Shown here: positions 5,901 to 9,273 of the stretch, piece after piece
How positions within the stretch are numbered: the first letter of the stretch is position 1
Layout: every line of letters begins with the position of its first letter
From: MGBC163016 sp964469815
Lineage (GTDB): Bacteria > Actinomycetota > Coriobacteriia > Coriobacteriales > Eggerthellaceae
Assembly: GCA_964469815.1 (NCBI GenBank)
Contig: CAYXZC010000064.1
Span: forward strand, 1-9,273
DNA length: 9,273 nucleotides
Reading direction: 5' to 3'
Translations under genes and position numbers: made by a program
Notes under the pieces: model-generated
Database searches by the model: none
What the model was told of the DNA's origin: nothing
The model's input: only the letters and a program-made list of their open reading frames with translations

Positions 5901-6769
5901 TCGAGCGCATATTGCCTGGACACGCCACCGCAAACGATCCCCAGTTTAGGACGCTCACCCGCGTAATCAGCACCATAGATCTCCACACGTTCGGCATTTG
6001 CGCCCAGCTCCGTGGAAAGATCGGGAAGGGCACGCGCCGGCATTCCCGACAGCTTGTCGAAACCGTTGTTGAATCGGTTCAGAGCCGGGTCATATGTGAA
6101 ATCGTAGGCGATGGAGCCCAGTCGCTGATTGATCTCGCCGTGCGCCCGATATGAACGCTTCGGGAAGATGACCCATTCGCTCGGATCGCGTTCGAACCCG
6201 TCTTCGGGAAGAGGGCGCGCAACAGTACGGGGTTGCACCTCGAAGAAGGTGGAAGCGTGATCGATCCGCGTGGTAGGGCGAACTATCACAGGCGTTTTGT
6301 AGCGCTCGGAAAGCTCGAAGGCTTCCTTCATCATAATAAAGCCCTGTTCAGGGGTAGCCGGATCGAGCACGGGAACCTTCGCGAAAGCAGCAAAGCGTCG
6401 GGTGTCCTGTTCGGTCTGTGAGGATATGGGGCCTGGGTCGTCAGCCACAAAGAGAACCAAGCCTCCTCGTACGCCGACGTAGTTGAGCGACATGAGCGCA
6501 TCGCTTGCCACATTAAGCCCTACTTGCTTGCAAGTGAACAACGCTCTCGCACCCGACATGGATGCGGCTGCCGCTACCTCGAGCGCAGCCTTCTCGTTGC
6601 ATGACCACTCAACGTAAACCCCTTCTGCTTTACCGGTCTTGTGAAGCCTGGCTACTGTTTCGATGACTTCGGAGGAAGGCGTGCCGGGATAACCCGCCAC
6701 GACATTCACCCCGGCCTCCAACGCGGCATGCGCGAAGGCCTCGTTTCCCATCAGCAGCCGTTTTGCCAT
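2906..6769 (-). CDS. iorA: Indolepyruvate:ferredoxin oxidoreductase, alpha subunit, with giant C-terminal extension
   Basis: IorA carries the active site for oxidation of aryl pyruvates to arylacetyl-CoA with reduction of ferredoxin. At 1287 residues it is about twice the usual 580-640. The N-terminal pyrimidine-binding half runs from MAKRLLMGNEAFAHAALEAG through VAGYPGTPSSE (24-34) and VEWSCNEKAALEVA (53-66). The TPP-binding half has LCAGCPHRGAFYA (438-450), GDIGCYTLG (469-477), FIGDSTFFASG (513-523) and ILDNSTTAMTG (541-551). Two [4Fe-4S] motifs follow: C634-C637-C640-C646P and C673-C676-C679-C683P. The normal protein ends near residue 700. The remaining roughly 585 residues are low complexity and probably disordered, with an Ala/Glu/Arg helix and a Tyr-rich tail. 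The frame is open throughout and joins iorB by ATGA, so a frameshift artefact is unlikely. The ATG lies 3 nt after the purE stop, preceded by GAGG within purE. Confidence 0.93.
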   Translation of the reverse strand: MAKRLLMGNEAFAHAALEAGVNVVAGYPGTPSSEVIETVARLHKTGKAEGVYVEWSCNEKAALEVAAAASMSGARALFTCKQVGLNVASDALMSLNYVGVRGGLVLFVADDPGPISSQTEQDTRRFAAFAKVPVLDPATPEQGFIMMKEAFELSERYKTPVIVRPTTRIDHASTFFEVQPRTVARPLPEDGFERDPSEWVIFPKRSYRAHGEINQRLGSIAYDFTYDPALNRFNNGFDKLSGMPARALPDLSTELGANAERVEIYGADYAGERPKLGIVCGGVSRQYALEAIELIEREAEAAGANVPSYRFLQIGTPYPFPSRIARRFLKDLSDVLVLEELDSVIEEELLKVSGASFLSPNIHGKLTKEANDRGENSTEDAAYRIAAFFDKYGKSSIQAMRPDDGIQSVQLVQLVEQVLGPKALIAYSGNLPMRAPVLCAGCPHRGAFYAMKRAVKKLKIAREDAVFCGDIGCYTLGNAMPLDACDTCLCMGAGITMSQGFSVTNPFKKSIAFIGDSTFFASGMTGVANAVYNQHDITICILDNSTTAMTGSQPHPGTGATLMGSQSEPIDIAGVLRSLGISSITEVDPLDEAAAESACIESLLEEAPTAIIFKSPCVWLQPFGSPAKVHVNACTGCKKCITEIGCPAIGFDSQAKGVKSKDRGQALIDESQCNGCGLCLQVCPFKAIEILTPEEKALFESARRATVAGSDVPGSVNLGSAGKNAGEDGASAREDARNADSVSSGMDVEAAEAYGVDVDEGSQRTHIGSDEADLEDSEEPQERSQQRMDESAQSVRSMLEIEDAFELDSGGLNLAEMYGTGSLEKIAAADAPRVSRGTTDGGSRATEEELFADSFTDATVDVQIPSSGYRRWSEGAEAGEGDLSEDAIRVGSGIARPINRSRSEQDLRGANEAGRRPDPKDPNRQSRQDKPARPRARRFSRRIVEEEASNVERVKFDELGDNFDGLVGNLVDSLTGDSFDEYSTAAAAYGAARDAVINNRNSNLVGQDIDSSKLAAGSDKPDASDGSPKHYYMKNTSYRRKAITNVTGQTGQTIPVDLDGTIVEGSATPISPRYTDAGYHRDAHLTGEIDLTRDHEDDEPGQSGQEADEGALDVLDALNSSVYIEVDDGEEAWLAAQAEKAQRRAAREAAEAARKEAQEAMKREAQKAAREAAREAERRAALEAERTALEAEREARKAEREIARKQEKEAQAEAPAATQEEPIKPSAVMTREEREKLRAQYAQYAHYSPTQYSASYGASGNDDPMKEREESSSDRPSVKQSRWGGRG
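3125..3388 (-). other. Ala/Glu/Arg-rich helical segment of IorA
   Basis: Residues about 1128-1215 consist almost only of A, E, R, K and Q with repeated AREA, EAER and EARK units and no proline or glycine until EAPAA near 1213. This composition predicts a long continuous helix of roughly 12 nm, either a coiled coil or a charged single alpha-helix. Hydrophobic heptad positions are mostly alanine, so the single-helix option is realistic. At DNA level it is built of degenerate GC-rich codon repeats. Confidence 0.65.
3612..3629 (-). repeat. 9-bp in-frame tandem duplication
   Basis: GTCTGGCCG occurs twice head to tail (plus strand, 3612-3620 and 3621-3629), giving the peptide repeat GQTGQT near residue 1050 of IorA. 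A third partial copy (GTC) follows. It is consistent with slippage-driven growth of the unconstrained extension. Confidence 0.7.
4256..4271. other. parS-like ParB (Spo0J) binding site
   Basis: The sequence TGTTCCACGTGAAACC matches the Bacillus subtilis parS consensus TGTTCCACGTGAAACA at 15 of 16 positions. It fits the broadly conserved 14-bp core GTTNCACGTGAAAC exactly (4257-4270). It lies inside the iorA coding sequence, in the part for the low-complexity extension, where it is read as Val-Ser-Arg-Gly-Thr (residues 834-838). An exact core match is unlikely by chance in a window this size. parS sites are known inside genes in other bacteria and usually lie near the replication origin. Recognition by this organism's ParB is inferred, not shown. 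Confidence 0.8.
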
Positions 6770-6772
6770 GCT

Positions 6773-7330
6773 TTAGGCCTCAGCCATTTCTTCTTTTAGA
6801 TCGATGATCGCCTGACGGGCATGGATCGCAGCGTCCTCTGCTGCCGATGATCTTGGAGTTGCACCCGCTCCTATGATCTGCGTAGCTAGAATGGCAGCGT
6901 TCTTCGCCCCGTTGATGGCAACGCACGCAACAGGTACTCCGCTGGGCATCTGAACCATGGACAACAGAGAATCAAGGCCGCCGAGATCAGAGGTCTTCAT
7001 CGGAACCGCGATAACAGGAAGTGGCGTGTACGCTGCCACGACTCCGCCCAGATGGGCAGCTTTACCGGCAGCCGCGATGATGACCTGCATGCCGCGATCG
7101 GCTGCTGTGGAAGCCCAGTCATGAACCTCGGCAGGCTTTCGATGCGCGCTTGCGATCTTCAGCTCATAGGAAATGCCGAGCGCATCGAGCTGTTCGGTAC
7201 AAGCCTCCATTACAGGAAGGTCGGATTTCGACCCCATTATGATGCCGACCAAAGGTTCGGAACCTCCTGCTTGATCGTATCGATCATCGCTCGGAACGCT
7301 TTTGATTGTTTGAGAATTTTGATCAGACAT
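6773..7330 (-). CDS. purE: N5-carboxyaminoimidazole ribonucleotide mutase
   Basis: PurE converts N5-CAIR to CAIR in de novo purine synthesis, in the cytoplasm. It is 185 residues; relative to about 160 in Escherichia coli it has a polar N-terminal extension of about 26. Motifs in order are GSKSD (33-37), SAHRKP (61-66) with the catalytic His region, AAAGKAAHLGG (86-96) and the class I hallmark LDSLLSMVQMPSGVPVACV (119-137). This is a class I pattern, which normally works with PurK; purK is not in this window. The AAAGKAAHLGG segment differs from the common AGAGGAAHLPG at three or more positions but keeps the His. The start at 7330 is favoured by AGAGAGG 6 nt upstream; an in-frame ATG at 7366 lacks such a site and overlaps a candidate -10 box. 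The gene is first in the operon, 3 nt before iorA. Confidence 0.93.
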   Translation of the reverse strand: MSDQNSQTIKSVPSDDRYDQAGGSEPLVGIIMGSKSDLPVMEACTEQLDALGISYELKIASAHRKPAEVHDWASTAADRGMQVIIAAAGKAAHLGGVVAAYTPLPVIAVPMKTSDLGGLDSLLSMVQMPSGVPVACVAINGAKNAAILATQIIGAGATPRSSAAEDAAIHARQAIIDLKEEMAEA

Positions 7331-7336
7331 GAGACA

Positions 7337-7343
7337 CCTCTCT
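7337..7343 (-). promoter_or_regulatory. Ribosome-binding site of purE
   Basis: AGAGAGG on the minus strand lies 6 nt before the ATG at 7330. It is the best Shine-Dalgarno match near the candidate starts and decides the purE start against the upstream in-frame ATG at 7366. Confidence 0.7.
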
Positions 7344-7353
7344 TGTTTGCTTA

Positions 7354-7382
7354 ATGATATCATCATGTGCCCTGCTCTGCCG
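7354..7382 (-). promoter_or_regulatory. Candidate promoter of the purE-ior operon
   Basis: TATCAT (7359-7354) matches the -10 consensus at 5 of 6 bases and would give a short leader of roughly 15-20 nt before purE. At 17-bp spacing the -35 position (7382-7377) reads CGGCAG, a poor match, so strength may depend on an activator. The -10 box lies in a 10-bp palindrome ATGATATCAT (7354-7363), a possible operator. The whole 149-nt gap between purE and the membrane-protein gene holds no other convincing element except the hairpin at 7453-7468. Confidence 0.45.
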
Positions 7383-7443
7383 CGGAAAGAGGGCGATACG
7401 CCGCTTGCGTTGGGATGCGGCCTATCACGCTTCCTGATCCTTC

Positions 7444-7468
7444 AAAAGCCGCGAAGCTCGCTCGCTTC
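7444..7468 (-). terminator. Possible weak terminator after the membrane-protein gene
   Basis: GAAGC and GCTTC (7468-7464 and 7457-7453) form a 5-bp stem with a 6-nt loop, starting 11 nt after the stop codon of the upstream gene. A run of four T follows after GCGGC. The stem is short and the U-run is displaced, so readthrough into purE is likely. Confidence 0.4.
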
Positions 7469-7479
7469 TCTGTGACAGG

Positions 7480-9213
7480 TCACACGATGCTCTTTCGACA
7501 GCTCAAGCAATACATAGCGCATGCTAAAAGCGGCACAGTATCGAAGATTGGGATGACGTAGCGCGCATCGTATACAGGCGCGATGATGCAAAATGCCAGC
7601 AACACCAAAAACGGAACGAACAGCACCGCCGCTTTCACCCGCCGCCTGCACATGCAATAGAAGAGCAACGCCGGGATCCAAAGCGCATATGTCACGATCA
7701 AAAGCGGCAAATCCAATCCCGGTATGCGCGCGATCGTACCATACGCATCGTCCAACCCGTTTCGCAGCCAATCCAGCTCATCCGGATTCCAGAGCATATA
7801 GCGCTTGGCATCGCCTTCGCCCATCTTCGTATCCACTGTTACCATACGGATGTTGATGAAGGCCGTAGGTGCTACATAGTATCCGGCAAGCCCCCAAAAA
7901 GCCGCCGCGTAGGAATCGGGATGCTTCCATCCTTGCTGCGCGTAAACTTGCAGGTAGTTCGCAATATCTTCGTTCGTTGCATCAAGGTTGTATCGATACT
8001 TCACCGCATCCTCGAAATCGAACTGGTAATCCTCCGCCAGCCTATCGTAGTCGAGCACCTTCGCTATGGCCTCGCGCTCCTCATCCGTTACCTCGTCACC
8101 ATGGTCAGCCACATAACGCGCCGTCTGTTGGAACAGCGGACCGAGCACCTCTTGCTTGCCACCGGGTATGATGTTCAGCGCCGGAAACACCGCAAGCGGC
8201 AAAATGATGCCCGCAATAGCCACGCTCACAAGTGCGGGCGCCAGGCTTTCCCACACTTTCGCGCGCCCTTTGCCCCTCAGTTTGATTGCCAAGAATACTG
8301 CTGCTGGGATCACGACGAACAAGCCTGTCTTCTTCGTCAGGCACAACATGAGCGCGCACAGGCAGAACAGCACCAGATTACGCGGACGACCCAGGAATGC
8401 GCCGCGCGTGCGCACCGTTTCGAACAGCCCCATGAAATACCCTATGAAGAAGATGGCGAAAAGGCTATCCTTCACCATGCAAAGCGACCAAGTCGATACG
8501 AACGGCATGATCGTGAAGAAAACATACGTTGCGAAAACCGCGATCAGCGGACAACCGATGCGTCGCATGTACGCGCACGCTCCCGTGAAAACAAGCAGGT
8601 ATGCAATGCCTTGGATGCACACGAACGCGAAGACACCGGCCATCCAGTTTCCTGTGAGTTGGTCGCTTACCCAGCCGAATGCGCCGTAGATCATGGTTGT
8701 GAGCACCGGGTGATGATCCACGAGCCACGCATCGGTCAGCGTTTTCCAATAGACATCCGACCATGGGATTATGGCTATCGGGTGATTCTCGGGATAGACC
8801 TGATACATCTGGTAATACGTGTCCCAATACGTCGACCCGGGAAAATTCGCGATGAACCACGGCAGCCAGAATAGCCCCATGATGGCAGCGAAGAGAAGGA
8901 TGCTCTTGCGTGACCAGCGCGGCGTGACCCGATCGAGGAAGCGGGCGAAGCGGTCAGGGGTGCCATCGATGGTTCTACCTTGGCCAAGATGCGCAATAAG
9001 ATCGAAGAGCAGATCTCCCAGGATGAAGAGCGCCACGAAAATGAATGTGAACAGGAAGATGAGCGCGACCGAAGAGGAAAGATCCAGTACCGGCGACCCT
9101 TCGCCGGCAACATATGAGACCCCGAAAACTCCGCAGACGGAAAGGATCGCAGACAGCGCGAATGCGATCAGCCAATCACGTGATGACATCGTTTTAACTA
9201 GCGAGTTGAGCAT
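7480..9213 (-). CDS. Polytopic membrane protein, DUF6020-like, possible GT-C-type glycosyltransferase
   Basis: A 577-residue protein with about 11-12 predicted membrane helices (for example residues 14-33, 49-70, 104-122, 190-210, 222-242, 325-347, 502-521, 528-546 and 556-571) and a soluble domain at about 350-500. It resembles a family of Coriobacteriia membrane proteins (DUF6020) that I recognise by motifs such as FPGSTYWDTYYQM (124-136), DHHPVLTTMIYG (166-177), VKDSLFAI (247-254), LTKKTGLFVVIPA (292-304), GGKQEVLGPLFQQTARY (351-367) and VYDARYVIP (547-555). An acidic residue after the first long helix pair and a late RY motif are reminiscent of lipid-phosphosugar-dependent GT-C transferases, but the function is not established. 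It is apparently its own transcription unit, upstream of the purE operon. The ATG at 9213 has no spaced Shine-Dalgarno; see the promoter at 9220-9225. An internal ATG at 9189 is a less likely start. Confidence 0.82.
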   Translation of the reverse strand: MLNSLVKTMSSRDWLIAFALSAILSVCGVFGVSYVAGEGSPVLDLSSSVALIFLFTFIFVALFILGDLLFDLIAHLGQGRTIDGTPDRFARFLDRVTPRWSRKSILLFAAIMGLFWLPWFIANFPGSTYWDTYYQMYQVYPENHPIAIIPWSDVYWKTLTDAWLVDHHPVLTTMIYGAFGWVSDQLTGNWMAGVFAFVCIQGIAYLLVFTGACAYMRRIGCPLIAVFATYVFFTIMPFVSTWSLCMVKDSLFAIFFIGYFMGLFETVRTRGAFLGRPRNLVLFCLCALMLCLTKKTGLFVVIPAAVFLAIKLRGKGRAKVWESLAPALVSVAIAGIILPLAVFPALNIIPGGKQEVLGPLFQQTARYVADHGDEVTDEEREAIAKVLDYDRLAEDYQFDFEDAVKYRYNLDATNEDIANYLQVYAQQGWKHPDSYAAAFWGLAGYYVAPTAFINIRMVTVDTKMGEGDAKRYMLWNPDELDWLRNGLDDAYGTIARIPGLDLPLLIVTYALWIPALLFYCMCRRRVKAAVLFVPFLVLLAFCIIAPVYDARYVIPIFDTVPLLACAMYCLSCRKSIV

Positions 9214-9219
9214 CCTTGC

Positions 9220-9225
9220 ATTATA
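9220..9225 (-). promoter_or_regulatory. -10 box of the membrane-protein gene; possible leaderless mRNA
   Basis: A perfect TATAAT ends 6 nt before the ATG at 9213, so a transcript starting at normal distance would begin at or within a base or so of the start codon. The 17-bp-spaced -35 position reads TCTTTT, a weak match. The rest of 9226-9273 shows nothing else I can support. Confidence 0.55.
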
Positions 9226-9273
9226 GCTGTGCCTTGGATCGGAAAAGAGATTCGTCCGTTATTGTGCAAGAAC

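Noticed and set aside
7921..8874. Plus-strand frame of 317 codons
   Set aside because: Antisense shadow of the 577-residue membrane-protein gene; the translation is rich in Arg, His and Glu without domain-like structure.
9175..9184. Second CACGTG (ATCACGTGAT) as another parS
   Set aside because: Only the central 8 bases agree with parS; the flanks do not match GTT-N...AAAC, so ParB recognition is unlikely.
1..9273. CRISPR arrays, tRNA or rRNA genes, insertion sequences, integrases
   Set aside because: I saw no regularly spaced repeats, no cloverleaf-like segment, no transposase or recombinase motifs and no terminal inverted repeats with target duplication.

Overview
The window appears to come from an anaerobic, amino-acid-using member of the Coriobacteriia, probably Eggerthellales-like. 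The basis is gene content: a ferredoxin-linked indolepyruvate oxidoreductase with a partner acyl-CoA ligase, a multi-pass membrane protein resembling the DUF6020 family (which I associate with this class), and a -10 box placed as for a leaderless mRNA. The taxon is an inference; there is no rRNA or other marker gene here. Every gene I can support lies on the minus strand. The long plus-strand reading frames are shadows of those genes.

Reading in the direction of transcription (from high to low coordinates): (1) a 577-residue polytopic membrane protein (9213-7480), apparently transcribed from its own promoter; (2) a four-gene, tightly coupled operon purE-iorA-iorB-paaK-like (7330-1019), with junctions of a 3-nt gap, a 4-nt ATGA overlap and a 1-nt gap; (3) an unassigned 55-codon small ORF (881-714); (4) a roughly 150-nt leader with two strong inverted repeats; (5) the first 186 codons of a sodium:solute symporter (560 to the window edge).

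In the operon, IorA and IorB together should oxidise aryl pyruvates (made from Trp, Phe and Tyr by transamination) to arylacetyl-CoA, CO2 and reduced ferredoxin. The PaaK-like ligase interconverts arylacetyl-CoA and arylacetate with adenylate chemistry. PurE, a purine biosynthesis enzyme, leads the operon with no obvious metabolic link.

Two things stand out. First, IorA is about twice its usual size. After the normal TPP and 2x[4Fe-4S] parts (about 700 residues) it carries about 585 extra residues: a low-complexity acidic stretch, a basic patch, an Ala/Glu/Arg-rich helix of about 85 residues and a Tyr-rich tail. Second, the DNA for this extension contains a 15/16 match to the Bacillus ParB-binding site parS (4256-4271). 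That suggests the locus is near the chromosome origin and that this gene doubles as a chromosome-segregation landmark.
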